Shown here piece after piece: positions 9,421 through 19,332 of a stretch of DNA of 64,000 nt (position 1 is the first letter of the stretch; each line of letters begins with the position of its first letter). The translations under genes and the position numbers were made by a program. This DNA comes from Chenggangzhangella methanolivorans (GTDB lineage: Bacteria > Pseudomonadota > Alphaproteobacteria > Rhizobiales > Methylopilaceae): contig NZ_CP081869.1 of the NCBI RefSeq assembly GCF_019797865.1, positions 2,629,501-2,693,500 of the forward strand. Direction: 5' to 3'. The notes under the pieces are model-generated. The model was given only the letters and a program-made list of their open reading frames with translations. It was not told the origin of the DNA and did not search any database.

Positions 9421-9822
9421 ATGGACGTTCTGTCGAAGGCGAGATCAACGCGTGCCTGGCGCTTCTGCGTCCGGGTTGCGTTCGCCCTTTGCCTAGTCGT
9501 CTTTGGCGTCGGTGACGCCGTCGAGCGCAGCTTCGCGGGCCACGTGGGCCTCGATTCGGCGCTCACCTACGCAGTCTCGGCCGACACAATGGCCAGCGTC
9601 ACGACCGACCATTCCGGCATTCACGTCGACGGTCAGTCCGGCGATGTGGACACGAGCGGCCAGATCGTCGGCCACGGCTGCCATGGCTGCGCGGCGATCC
9701 CGGAGCGGATGCTGCAGGTCGTCGCCGCGCCGAGCGCGCTCGGCTCGTCCCCGGCATGGGCCTCCGTGCCCTCGACCGCCGGGCGCGAACCCCTCGTCGA
9801 CCTTCCTCCGCCTCGAGCCTGA
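9421..9822 (+). CDS. Small exported Cys/His protein upstream of czc
   Basis: An unrecognised protein of about 133 residues with a hydrophobic signal segment (FCVRVAFALCLVVFGVGDAV) and a short metal-ligand-like motif GHGCHGCAA. Small secreted proteins of this type are frequent just upstream of czcCBA genes in alphaproteobacteria. No enzymatic motif is seen. The start could be ATG 9421, ATG 9409 or GTG 9370; 9421 places the signal peptide best. It lies 70 bp before czcC and is probably in the same transcript. A periplasmic metal-binding role is inferred only from the motif and the neighbours. Confidence 0.6.
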   Translation: MDVLSKARSTRAWRFCVRVAFALCLVVFGVGDAVERSFAGHVGLDSALTYAVSADTMASVTTDHSGIHVDGQSGDVDTSGQIVGHGCHGCAAIPERMLQVVAAPSALGSSPAWASVPSTAGREPLVDLPPPRA

Positions 9823-9892
9823 CCTGACGGAATCCGTGTCGACGCGCGTCTGAACGCGCTCGCCTCCGCTCGTCAGTTCATCAGGTCAGGTC

Positions 9893-11164
9893 ATGCTTTT
9901 CAGAACCCGCGCGCTTGCGCTGGGGGTGGCGATCGCGCTGCTTCCCGCGCCGGCGACTCACGCCGCGCCGTCGTCGCGGTCGCTTACGCTGTCACAGGCG
10001 CTGTCGCGCGCCGTCGCCTCCTCCCCTGGTCTTGCCGCGGCCGACCGGGAGATCGGGGCGGCGGGTGGACGGAGCCTCCAGTCCGGCGTCTTCCCCAACC
10101 CCGAGCTATCCGCCGAGCTCGACAACGCCTTCGGCTCGAAGCTCAAGCGCAATCTCGAGACCGCCGAGACCACGCTCCAGATCAGCCAGCTCTTCGAGCT
10201 CGGCGGCAAGCGCGAGGCCCGGATGGCGATCGCGGCCGCCGACATCGACGCTGCGCGCTGGGACCGGGCCGCGACCCGGCTCCAGGTCCTCGCCGAGACG
10301 GCCGAGGCCTACGCAAGGACGCTCGGCGCCCAGCGTCGCGTGGCGGAGCTCGAGGAACAGGTCGACGACCTCGACCGCCTGACCCCGCTGCTCCAGCGGC
10401 GGGTCGAGGCGGGCGCGTCCTCGAGCGCGGAGATCTCGCGCGGCCGACTCGCCACCGAGACGACGCGCGTCGAACTCGCCAAGGCGAAGGCCTCGTTCCA
10501 GGCGGCGCGGCGAGAGCTGTCGGTGCTGATCGGGGAGAAGGCGCCGTCCTTCGCCTCCGTCGGCGGCGACCTCTCGCGCATCGGCGCGCCGCCCTCGTTC
10601 GACAGCCTGATGTCTCGGGCGCTGCAGACCCCGCAGCTCACGCGCTTCACGGCCGTGAGGGCCCAGCGCCGGGCGCTGCTCGCGGCCGCGCAGGCGAAGG
10701 CCGTGCCCGACATCACCGCGGGCGTCGGCTGGCGGCATTACCGTGAGGACCGCTCGAACGCCGTCATGGCCTCGCTCAGCGTGCCCCTCCCGGTCTTCGA
10801 CCGAAACCAGGGCGGCGTGATCGAGGCGAACGAGACGCTCGCCAAGACCGAGGCCGAGAAGGCCGCGGCCCAGCGGACCCTGACGGTGCTCGTCGGCAAC
10901 GCCTACGAGGCGTTGAGGGGCTCCTATGACGAGGCCCGGCTCACCCGCGCCAACGTTCTGCCCGTCGCCCGCGAGGCCTGGGACAGCATCCGCTCCGGCT
11001 ACGGCGAGGGCCGCTACTCGCTGCTCGAGCTGCTCGACGCGCGCGCCGCGCTCTCGGAAGCCTCGCTCAAGGAGATCGACGCCCTCGTCTCCTTCCACTC
11101 ATCGCTCGCCAGTCTCGAAGGCCTGACGGGATCCGCCCTCGTTCTGTCCCGGAGAGACAAATGA
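9893..11164 (+). CDS. czcC: CzcC-type outer-membrane efflux channel (TolC family)
   Basis: An intact 423-residue outer-membrane efflux protein. A signal peptide (LGVAIALLPAPATHA) is followed by two OEP repeats with the usual long helices, for example LTLSQALSRAVASSPGLAAADREI near the N-terminus and the FPNPELSAELDN motif. The closing region GYGEGRYSLLELLDARAAL is typical of CzcC. It forms the outer-membrane exit of a tripartite Co/Zn/Cd RND pump with CzcB and CzcA. Its stop overlaps the next gene's start (ATGA at 11161). Confidence 0.88.
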   Translation: MLFRTRALALGVAIALLPAPATHAAPSSRSLTLSQALSRAVASSPGLAAADREIGAAGGRSLQSGVFPNPELSAELDNAFGSKLKRNLETAETTLQISQLFELGGKREARMAIAAADIDAARWDRAATRLQVLAETAEAYARTLGAQRRVAELEEQVDDLDRLTPLLQRRVEAGASSSAEISRGRLATETTRVELAKAKASFQAARRELSVLIGEKAPSFASVGGDLSRIGAPPSFDSLMSRALQTPQLTRFTAVRAQRRALLAAAQAKAVPDITAGVGWRHYREDRSNAVMASLSVPLPVFDRNQGGVIEANETLAKTEAEKAAAQRTLTVLVGNAYEALRGSYDEARLTRANVLPVAREAWDSIRSGYGEGRYSLLELLDARAALSEASLKEIDALVSFHSSLASLEGLTGSALVLSRRDK

Positions 11165-11538
11165 CCTCGTTCAAGACCACTTCCGTGGCGGCCGCGCTCC
11201 TGCTCGCCTCGCTGACTTCCGCCTTCGCAGCGCCCGCATCGACGCCCCGCGTCGTTCCGCTGCCCGGCTACGACGGCGCCTGGGTCTATGACGGCCGCAC
11301 GCCGCCGACCTGCAACGCCCGCGACATCCGCGTCCGCCACTTCGCGGGTGACGGCCATGCCGACACGCATGCCGACCACGCCCACCTCGGCCACGGCCAC
11401 AAGTGGTCGAAGCGGAACTTCAAGGGCTACCCGACGAAGCCCCCCTGCTACGTGCGCCGCGCTTCCGCCCAACCAGAAACCCCTGCCGACCTCGCGACCG
11501 CCGCGACCCGCAACGCCCTGTCCGGAGACCTGTCATGA
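11161..11538 (+). CDS. Periplasmic His-rich small protein in the czc operon
   Basis: A 125-residue exported protein with signal peptide VAAALLLASLTSAFAAPAS. The mature part has a His/Asp cluster (HADTHADHAHLGHGHKW), two cysteines (PPTCNARD and PPCYVRR), and no known domain. It overlaps czcC upstream and czcB downstream by ATGA, so it is translationally coupled to both. A zinc or cobalt buffering role in the periplasm is inferred from composition and position. Confidence 0.65.
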   Translation: MTSFKTTSVAAALLLASLTSAFAAPASTPRVVPLPGYDGAWVYDGRTPPTCNARDIRVRHFAGDGHADTHADHAHLGHGHKWSKRNFKGYPTKPPCYVRRASAQPETPADLATAATRNALSGDLS

Positions 11539-13054
11539 GCCGCTCCTTCGCACGCGACGCCGCCGTACTCGTGGTCGGGGGTCTCATCGGGGCCGGCGGC
11601 CTCTACGCCGCCCAGCAGGGACCGTCCGCGGTCGCAAACCCAGGCGCTCGCGCTCTACTCCGGCCTGATGGGCGGTGACGGCCACGCACACGCCGAAGCC
11701 CCGAAGGCGCTTGCCGCCGCGGACGGTCACAAGGAGGGCGACGGCCATGCCCACGGCAAGGACGGCGGCCATTCGAAGGACGACGGCCACGGTCACGGCA
11801 AGGAGGACGACCACTCCAAGGACGACGGCCACGGCCATGGTTCCGGCAAGGACGATGGGCATGGCCATGGCAAGGACGACGGGCACGGCCACAAGCCGAA
11901 GCCCAAGGCCGACGCAGGTGCCCCGATCCAGGTCGTGGCCGCCGACGACCACAAGGAGGGCGACGGACACGGTCACGGCAAGGAGGACGCGCACTCCAAG
12001 GATGATGGGCACGGCCATGGGAAGGACGACGCCCATTCCAAGGACGACGGCCACGGACACGGGTCGGGCAAGGATGACGGGCACGGGCATGGCGCGGATG
12101 ACGGCCACGGCCACGACAAGCCGAAGGCCGACGCCGGGGGGGAAGCGCCCCTGAAGGTCGCGGCCGTCGACGCCAAGGTCGACGGGCACGGCCACGGCGC
12201 CGAGAAGGAGGACGACGGCCACGGCCATGGGGCCGAGCTCCCCGAGGGCGTCGTCGAGCTGGGCGAGGCCAAGGTGAAGGCCGCGGGCATCGCGCTCGGC
12301 AAGGCGGGCGCCTCGACGCTCCGCGAGGAACTCCAGCTCAACGGCATCGTGCAAGCGAACCAGGAAGCGGTCGTGCAGGTCACGCCGCGCTTCCCCGGCG
12401 TGGTCCGCACGCTGTCGAAGCGCCTCGGCGACCAGGTGAAGGGCGAGCTGCTCGCGGTCGTCGAGAGCAACCAGAGCCTCACCACCTACGAGCTGAAGGC
12501 CCCGATGGCGGGCGTCGTCACCGAGCGGCAGGCCTCGCTCGGCGAATACGTCTCCGAGCAGAAGCCCGCCTTCGTCATCACCGACCTCTCGACGCTCTGG
12601 GTCGACTTCTCGGTCTACCGCCGCGACCTCGCGAAGGTCGCGGTCGGCGAGACCGTGCGGATCGACCCCGAGGACGGCGGAGAGCCGATCGAGGCGCAGA
12701 TCTCCTACCTGTCGCCGATCGGGGCCGCGGACACCCAGAGCGCGGTGGCGCGCCGTGATCCCGAACGACGGCCGCTTCAGGCCGGGCCTGTTCGCGACGG
12801 GCGCGGTCGCGACCGCCGAGCAGTCCGTGCCGCTCGCCGTGTCGATCGACGCCGTGCAGTCGCTCGAGGGCCGCGACGTCGTGTTCGTCCGCGAGGGCGA
12901 CCGTTTCGCCGCCCGTGACGTGACGCTCGGCCGCCGGGATGGACGGTCCGTCGAGGTCGTCACGGGCCTGAAGGGAGGCGAGGCCTACGCCTCGAGGAAC
13001 AGCTTCGTCGTGAAGGCAGAGCTCGCAAAGGGAAGCGCGAGCCATGAGCACTGA
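11535..13054 (+). CDS. czcB: CzcB-type periplasmic adaptor with long His-rich domain (frameshifted)
   Basis: A membrane-fusion protein of about 506 residues in three frame pieces. It starts at ATG 11535 with a membrane anchor (DAAVLVVGGLIGAGGLYAAQQ). After a break near 11640 comes a stretch of roughly 190 residues made of DGHGHGK- and SKDDGHGHG-type repeats. The barrel-sandwich and beta-barrel domains follow (QVTPRFPGVVRTLSKRLGDQV, LKAPMAGVV, TDLSTLWVDFSVYRRDL). A second break near 12745 leads to VIPNDGRFRPGLFATG and the C-terminal domain. It links CzcA to CzcC. Ordinary CzcB proteins have a much shorter His segment. Confidence 0.85.
11670..12237 (+). repeat. Degenerate coding repeat for GHGH/DDGHGHGK motifs
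   Basis: Many imperfect copies of a short unit around GACGGCCACGGCCAC alternate with AAGGACGAC-type units inside czcB. In one frame it encodes Asp-Gly-His-rich repeats, so it is a metal-binding protein repeat, not a CRISPR array: there are no unique spacers and no conserved repeat length. Confidence 0.8.
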
Positions 13055-16000
13055 TACGACGCGCACCGAGGCGGGCGACTACAAACCCAATGGCCTGATC
13101 GAACGGATCCTGGCGTTCTCCATCGCGCAGCGGTGGATGGTGGTGTTCGCGTGCCTGGCCGTCGCGGGGTTCGGCGTCTTCAACTTCCTGCGCCTGCCGA
13201 TCGACGCGGTGCCGGACATCACCAACGTCCAGGTCCAGATCAACACCACCGCCCCCGGCTTCTCGCCTCTCGAGGTCGAGCAGCGCATCACGTTCCCGCT
13301 CGAGACCAGCCTCGGCGGCTGCCGGACCTCGACTACACCCGCTCGCTGTCGCGCTACGGCCTCTCCCAGGTCACGGTCGTGTTCAAGGACGGACCGACAT
13401 CTACTTCGCCCGCCAGCTCGTGAACGAGCGGCTGCAGCAGGCCAAGGACCAGTTGCCCGCCGGGATCGAGACCGCCATGGGACCGATCTCCACGGGCCTC
13501 GGCGAGATCTACAACTACGTCGTCGACGCCAAGCCCGGCGCGAAGAAGCCCGACGGCTCGGACTACAGCCCCGCGGACCTCAGGACGATCCAGGATTGGA
13601 TCATCACGCCGCAGCTCCGCACCGTGCCGGGCGTCGTCGAGGTCAACACGATCGGTGGCTACGAGCGCCAGCTCCACGTGCTGCCGAACCCGGCGCGGCT
13701 GATGGCCTACGGGCTGACGTTCCGCGACGTGATGACGGCGCTCGCCACCAACAACGCCAATGTCGGCGCCGGCTACATCGAACGGAACGGCGAGCAGTAT
13801 CTCGTCCGCACGCCCGGCCAGGCGCTGACGGCGGAAGACGTCGGCGGCATCGTCGTGAACTCCCACGCCGGAACTCCGGTCCGCGTCTCGGACGTCGCCG
13901 AGGTCAAGGACGGGCGCGAACTCCGCAACGGGGCCGCGACGCTCAACGGCCACGAGGTCGTCCTCGGCACCACCATGCTGCTGATCGGCGAGAACAGCCG
14001 CACCGTGGCCGAGCGCGTCGCGAACAAGCTCGGTGAGATCCAGAAGTCGCTGCCCGAGGGGATCGAAGCTCGCTCCGTCTACGACCGCTCGACGCTGGTC
14101 GAGGCGACCATCGCGACGGTGGAGAAGAATCTCGTCGAGGGCGCGCTGTTCGTCATCGCGGTGCTGTTCCTGCTGCTCGGCAACATCCGCGCCGCCATCG
14201 TCACCGCCTTCGTGATCCCGCTCTCCATGCTCTTCACCATCACGGGCATGGTCGAGAACAAGGTCTCGGCCAACCTCATGAGCCTCGGCGCGATCGACTT
14301 CGGCATCATCATCGACGGCGCCGTGATCATCGTGGGAGAACTGCCTGAGGCTGCTCGCCCACGAGCAGGAGCGGCGGGGCCGCCTGCTGACGATGCAGGA
14401 GCGTTTCTCGACGATCCTGGCGGGATCGAGCGAAGTCATCCGGCCGAGCCTCTTCGGCACCATGATCATCGCGGTGGTCTACCTGCCAGTGCTCACTCTC
14501 ACGGGGGTCGAGGGCAAGATGTTCACGCCGATGGCGCTCACCGTGCTGATGGCGCTGCTCGGCGCGTCGATCTTCTCGATGACCTTCGTCCCCGCGGCGA
14601 TCGCGATCTTCGTCTCCGCAAGGTGTCGGAGAAGGAGAACTGGTTCATGCGCGGCGCGCGCGTGACCTACGAACCTCTGCTTGGCCTCATGATCAAGCTG
14701 CGCTGGGTCGTGGCCCCGGCCGCGGTCGCGCTGGTCGTCGTGACCGGGATCGCGGCCTCCCGCATGGGCGGCGAGTTCATCCCGAGCCTCGACGAGGGCG
14801 ACGCAGCGATCCAGGCGCTGCGCGTGCCGGGCACCAGCCTCACCCAGTCGCTGGAGATGCAGGGAGCGCTCGAAAAGCGCCTCATGCAGCATCCCGAGGT
14901 GAAGGAGGTGTTCGCCCGCACGGGCGTCGCCGAAGTCGCGACCGACGCAATGCCGCCCTCGATCTCGGACGGCTACATCATGCTGAAGCCTAGGTCGGAG
15001 TGGCCAAACCCCAAGAACCAAGGCCGAGCTGATGGAGGACGTGGAGAAGGCCGCCGAGGAGATCCCCGGCTCGAACTACGAGCTCTCGCAGCCGATCCAG
15101 CTCCGCTTCAACGAGCTGATCTCGGGCGTGCGTTCGGATGTCGGCGTGAAGATCTTCGGCGACGACCTCGACACGCTGCTGAAGGTCGCGGGCGAGGTCC
15201 AGACCGTGCTTCAAAAGGTGCCCGGAGCCGCGGACGTGAAGACCGAGCAAGTCACCGGCCTGCCGATCCTCACGGTGAAACTCAACCGCACCGCTCTCTC
15301 CCGCTACGGGGTGAGCGTCGGTGACGTTCAGGAGATCGTCGAGATCGCGGTCGGCGGAAAGGAAGCCGGGCAGATCTTCGAGGGCGACCGTCGCTTCGAC
15401 ATCGTGGGCTGCCCGAGCGGCTCCGCACCGACATCGAGGCGCTGAAGAACATCCCGGTCCCGCTGCCGACCCCGGACGGCAACGAGGCGCAGGCCAGTCC
15501 GGCGATCCTGGGAGGCCCGCCGTCTTCCCGCACGCGTTACGTGCCGCTCTCCTCGCTCGCCTCGCTCGAGGTGGCTCCCGGACCGAACCAGATCAGCCGC
15601 GAGAACGGCAAGCGCCGCATCGTGGTCTCGGCGAACGTCCGCGACCGCGATCTCGGCTCTTTCGTGGGCGAGGCGCAGAGGCAGATCGCCGAACAGGTGA
15701 AGCTGCCGTCCGGCTACTGGATCGGCTGGGGCGGGCAGTTCGAGCAGCTCGTTTCCGCGACACAGCGGTTGACGATCGTCGTTCCGATCGCGCTCGGGCT
15801 GATCTTCGTGCTGCTGTTCATGAGCCTCGGCTCGTTCAAGGACGCGGGCGCTCGTGTTCTCGGGCGTGCCGCTCGCGCTCACCGGTGGCGTGGCTGCGCT
15901 GTTGATCCGCGACATCCCCTCTCGATCAGCGCGGGCATCGGGTTCATCGCGCTGTCGGGCGTGGCGGTGCTGAACGGCCTCGTCATCATCGCGTTCATCC

Positions 16001-16299
16001 AGAAGCTCCGCGACCAGGGATTGGATCTGGTCGAGGCGGTGAAGGAGGGCGCGCTGACCAGGCTTCGTCCGGTGCTCATGACCGCGATGGTGGCCTCGCT
16101 CGGCTTCGTGCCGATGGCGATCGCGACCGGGCCGGGCGCGGAGGTGCAGCGTCCGCTCGCCACCGTCGTGATCGGCGGGATCGTGTCGTCCACGATCCTG
16201 ACCCTGCTCGTGCTCCCTGCGCTCTACGTGCTGTTCACGCGGCGCCGGAAGCCGGACCCGGCTCCCGAGCCGGATGCAGCCGTGGCGGCCGCGTCATGA
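13044..16299 (+). CDS. czcA: CzcA-type heavy-metal RND efflux pump (multiply frameshifted)
   Basis: An inner-membrane HME-RND transporter of about 1085 residues. It opens with ILAFSIAQRWMVVFACLAVAGFG and PIDAVPDITNVQVQINT. The proton-relay helix 4 motif is GAIDFGIIIDGAVIIV, and the C-terminal half carries GGEFIPSLDEGD and SISAGIGFIALSGVAVLNG. At least eight single-base breaks are needed to read it through (near 13318, 13396, 14338, 14612, 15012 and 15410, and a compensating pair near 15846 and 15920). Every piece is well conserved, so the gene is probably intact in the cell. It overlaps the czcB stop by 11 bp. It drives periplasmic and cytoplasmic Co/Zn/Cd out through CzcB and CzcC. Confidence 0.88.
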
Positions 16300-16766
16300 G
16301 GGCCGCGGCCGTCGGCGCGGCTGCGCTCGCTCTCGCGCTGGGGACCTTGTCCCCGGCGCGGGCGCTTAACGAGGACGTGATGCGCAACGTCCTGTCCTCG
16401 GTGTTCCTCGCCCAGAACTTCACGGCCGTCTGCGTGCAGGTCGACCCCGACTTCGCCCGCGAGACGGGCGGCAAGGATGGCGACGCCTCCAAGGTCATCG
16501 CCCACATGAAGGACGAGATCATCGCGACGATAACGCGCGACGAGGCCGCGCAGATCGTCGTCAGCGCCGCAGGCGCGGCCCGCGCGGTCGGCCTCGGCAT
16601 GATCCGCTCGCTCTCCGGCGGATCGGTCGAGGAGCAGACCGACAGGGTCAGGGCGCTCTGCGAGGGGACGGCGAAGCCGTTGGTGAAGGGCGTCGTCGAG
16701 AACCATGACGAGCGCCACGAGTTCTTCGAGCGGATGCTCAAGGACGCGCGCCAGGGCCGCGGCTGA
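16296..16766 (+). CDS. Exported hypothetical protein of the czc operon
   Basis: A 156-residue protein with signal peptide AAAVGAAALALALGTLSPARA and no recognised domain. The mature part is mostly helical, with two cysteines far apart (AVCVQVDP and RALCEGTAK) and charged repeats (NHDERHEFFERML). Its ATG overlaps the czcA stop (ATGA), and the CDF gene starts 12 bp downstream, so it is firmly in the operon. Its function is unknown; a periplasmic accessory role in efflux is only suggested by position. Confidence 0.65.
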   Translation: MRAAAVGAAALALALGTLSPARALNEDVMRNVLSSVFLAQNFTAVCVQVDPDFARETGGKDGDASKVIAHMKDEIIATITRDEAAQIVVSAAGAARAVGLGMIRSLSGGSVEEQTDRVRALCEGTAKPLVKGVVENHDERHEFFERMLKDARQGRG

Positions 16767-16778
16767 GGACGGGCGACG

Positions 16779-17741
16779 ATGACCACACACAACGACCATG
16801 CCGGACACGACCATGGTGGCGAAGATCATTCCGGCCACGCCCACGGGCCGGGCGGGCACTCCCACGCGCCTGCGAGCTTCGGCAAGGCGTTCGCGATCGG
16901 CATCGCGCTCAACACGGCATTCGTGATCGTCGAGGCGGGCTACGGCTACGCCAGCAACTCCCTCGCCCTCGTGGCGGACGCGGGCCACAACCTCTCCGAC
17001 GTGCTCGGCCTCGTGGTCGCGTGGGTCGCGGCAACGCTCGCCAAGCCCCCACCGTCACCGCGCTTCTCCTACGGCCTGCGGTCGTCCTCGATCATGGCGG
17101 CTTTGTTCAACGCGATCTTCCTGCTGATCGCGGTCGGCATGATCACCTGGGAGGCGATCCAGCGCTTCTCCGACCCGCAGCCCGTCGCAGGCGTCACCGT
17201 CATGGTGGTGGCCGCGATCGGGGTGCTGATCAACGGCTTCACCGCGTTCCTGTTCATGTCGGGCCGCAAGGGCGACATCAACATCAAGGGCGCCTACCTC
17301 CACATGCTGGCGGATGCGGGCGTCTCGGTCGCCGTGGTCGTGGCGGGGCTCCTGGTGCTGCAGACGGGGTGGCAATGGCTCGACCCCGTCGTCAGCCTCG
17401 CGATCGCCGCGGTGATCACCATCGGGACCTGGGGTCTGCTGCGCGACAGCGTGACGATGTCGCTCGACGCGACCCCGCCTGGCATCGACCCCGCGGCCGT
17501 CGCCGCCTTCCTTGAAGAGCGTACCGGGGTCGTGGAGGTCCACGACCTCCACGTCTGGCCGATGAGCACGACCGAGACGGCGCTCACCGCGCATCTCGTC
17601 ATGCCCTCGGGCCATCCGGGCGACGCGGCCATGCGCTTGATAGCCCAGGAGCTCGAGGAGCGCTTCGGCATCGCCCACCCGACGATCCAGATCGAGCTCG
17701 CGACGGGCTCCTGTCCGCTGGCCCCTGCCCATGCGGTCTAA
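16779..17741 (+). CDS. czcD: CDF-family zinc/cobalt/cadmium exporter
   Basis: An intact 320-residue cation diffusion facilitator. The N-terminal tail is His-rich (DHAGHDHGGEDHSGHAHG). The transmembrane zinc site shows as LVADAGHNLSDVLG in helix 2 and HMLADAGVS in helix 5, giving the expected His/Asp ligands. The cytoplasmic C-terminal domain has GVVEVHDLHVWPMS. It exports divalent metal from cytosol to periplasm, feeding the CzcCBA pump. It lies 12 bp behind the previous gene and is probably the same transcript. Confidence 0.9.
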   Translation: MTTHNDHAGHDHGGEDHSGHAHGPGGHSHAPASFGKAFAIGIALNTAFVIVEAGYGYASNSLALVADAGHNLSDVLGLVVAWVAATLAKPPPSPRFSYGLRSSSIMAALFNAIFLLIAVGMITWEAIQRFSDPQPVAGVTVMVVAAIGVLINGFTAFLFMSGRKGDINIKGAYLHMLADAGVSVAVVVAGLLVLQTGWQWLDPVVSLAIAAVITIGTWGLLRDSVTMSLDATPPGIDPAAVAAFLEERTGVVEVHDLHVWPMSTTETALTAHLVMPSGHPGDAAMRLIAQELEERFGIAHPTIQIELATGSCPLAPAHAV

Positions 17742-18166
17742 GACCGGGACACGCGCCGCGTTTCTTCTGCGCGCTCGCGGGCAAGGCGGCGGCGCTTGCG
17801 ACGCTGGTCGCCATGCTGCTGCTCGCAGTGTCCCACGTCGAGATCGATCACGCCTCCCGCCTCTCGCCGGCCTCCGGCCAGCAGACCGTGCTCGTGACCT
17901 CCGCGCCCTGCTCGTCCGCGGCGCTCGGACATGCCGGCTCGGGCGCCGCCGAGTGCTCCGCCCCGTGCGTTTGCCCCGCTTCCGGCCGCCCTCGGTTCAT
18001 GGGCGGCGATCGCCCAGCGGTCCCCGTCGGCCCGGTGTCCCTGCCCCGGCCTCGACGGCGTCCACGTCGGCTTCGCCACTCCGCCTCCCCGGATCGCCTG
18101 ATCGCGCCGTCCGGCGGATGCGGCGACGCCGTTCCGCCGACCTTGCTTTCAGCGACGCGTCCCTGA
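17731..18166 (+). CDS. Small membrane-anchored or exported Cys-rich protein (frameshifted)
   Basis: ATG 17731 overlaps the end of the CDF gene. The start reads MRSKTGTRAAF, and after removal of one T near 17763 it continues as FCALAGKAAALATLVAMLLLAVSHVEIDHA, a clean hydrophobic anchor. The rest is Cys-rich (SAPCSSAALG, AECSAPCVCPASG) and of low complexity, ending at 18166. No domain is recognised. Gene position and cysteines suggest an accessory metal protein. The frameshifted N-terminus is an inference from the restored hydrophobic segment. Confidence 0.45.
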
Positions 18167-18219
18167 CGCGACGGCCGACGCCGTCAGCGGGACGCAGGAC
18201 CGACTCCGGGAACGAAGAC

Positions 18220-18881
18220 ATGATCACCCACTCATCCTGCGCGCACCCCATCAAGCGGACGACCTCGACCTGCTCGCGACCATCGAGGGCCACCAGATCG
18301 AGCTGCTCGCCCGTCGGATCCGGCTTCCCCGCGGGACGAAGCTCGACCTGCCGGGTCGGCACGGCTCCACGCTGGTCTTGGCCTCGGGAAGACTGTCGGC
18401 CGAGACGATCACGTCCGACGGGCACGAGGCCTTCGCGGCCGACGTCGAGCCGGGCGACGTGATCGGCGAGGCCTTCGCGTTCGAGCGCTGCGACACACCG
18501 TTCGAGATGGTGGCCGACGAGGCGTCCGAGGCCTGGTGTTTCGAGGCGCGCGACTTCGCGGCCGCGTTCGAGCGCCACCCCGCTTTCGCCAAGGCGGTGG
18601 TGCGCGCGATGTGCCGTCGGCAGTGCCGAACGCTTCAGAGGATGTCGGAAGTCATGACGCTGCCGATGGCGGGCAGGCTGGAGGCCGAGTTGCTTCGGCT
18701 CGCGGCCTGCGACCCGTCGGGCCGCGCGATCGGACGGCTGCCGACCCATAAGCAGATCGCCTCGCGCATCGCGACGCAGCGGGAGGCGGTGACCAAGGAG
18801 CTAAGCCGTCTCGAGCGGCAAGGCGCCATCCGCAAGGAGCGCCATGGCCTGAGGCTCGTCGGACCTAGCTGGAACCCCTGA
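18220..18881 (+). CDS. Crp/Fnr-family transcriptional regulator (frameshifted start)
   Basis: The cyclic-nucleotide-like sensor domain reads ADDLDLLATIEGHQIELLARRI and LPRGTKLDLPGRHGSTLVLASGR, then continues through GDVIGEAFAFERC. The C-terminal helix-turn-helix is LPTHKQIASRIATQREAVTKELSRLERQG. The reading frame is open well upstream but has no ATG before 18378; ATG 18220 lies in the next frame and would join with one indel near 18250. Full length would be about 220 residues. Cysteines in FERCDTPF, EAWCFEA and MCRRQCRTL might sense metal or redox state. It closes the plus-strand metal operon. Confidence 0.75.
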
Positions 18882-18889
18882 GTTTGGGC

Positions 18890-18915
18890 GGGCCAGCCCC
18901 AGGAGGGGCTGGCCC
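18890..18915. terminator. Bidirectional hairpin between convergent genes
   Basis: A perfect 11-bp stem (GGGCCAGCCCC and GGGGCTGGCCC) with a four-base loop lies between the crp-like stop and the convergent small gene. There is no T-run, so intrinsic termination is likely but not certain. Confidence 0.65.
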
Positions 18916-18960
18916 TGCGGCGCCGTCAGGGTTGGAGACCAATGACGGCGCCGGTTCGGA

Positions 18961-19179
18961 TCAGCGCGCGATCACGCGGCTGGGGTCGTGGCGGTTGGTC
19001 GCCTCACGGTCCACGCTGCCCGTCCGCTCGCCGGACAGGACGCTGAAGTCCGGCACGCTGTCGTAGAAGTCGGCGCTGTCGCGCAAGTGCTGGTTCGTCG
19101 AGTTGGCGGGCCCGGTCCCCGCAGTCGCGGCCGCGACCGAGGACATCAGGACGAGGGCGGCGGCGATCATGGTCTTCAT
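18961..19179 (-). CDS. Small exported protein
   Basis: A 72-residue protein with a clear signal peptide (MIAAALVLMSSVAAATAGTG) and a short polar mature part containing DSADFYDSVPDFSVLSGERTG. No domain is recognised. It faces the crp-like gene across a hairpin and starts divergently from the DUF411 gene, so it sits inside the metal island as a one-gene unit. Confidence 0.6.
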   Translation of the reverse strand: MKTMIAAALVLMSSVAAATAGTGPANSTNQHLRDSADFYDSVPDFSVLSGERTGSVDREATNRHDPSRVIAR

Positions 19180-19332
19180 CGTGGGTTACTCCCTTGTGGA
19201 AGCTCGTCTTGAGCTTGGGACCACGATGCGGGCAGGCCCGGATACGCCGGGTGGAAAGTCCCACATCAGCGGACAACTGGACGTGAGCCGGGCGTGTGCG
19301 AAGGTGGCCGGGAAAGAAGGAGGGCGACGCCC

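Noticed and set aside
11670..12237. CRISPR-like periodic pattern
   Set aside because: The repeats have no unique spacers or constant period and encode Asp-Gly-His motifs in the czcB frame.
11584..12963. 459-codon minus-strand open frame full of Val/Leu/Ala
   Set aside because: It is the mirror of the His-rich czcB repeat (GTGGCCGTGGCC on the other strand) and only looks membrane-like for that reason.
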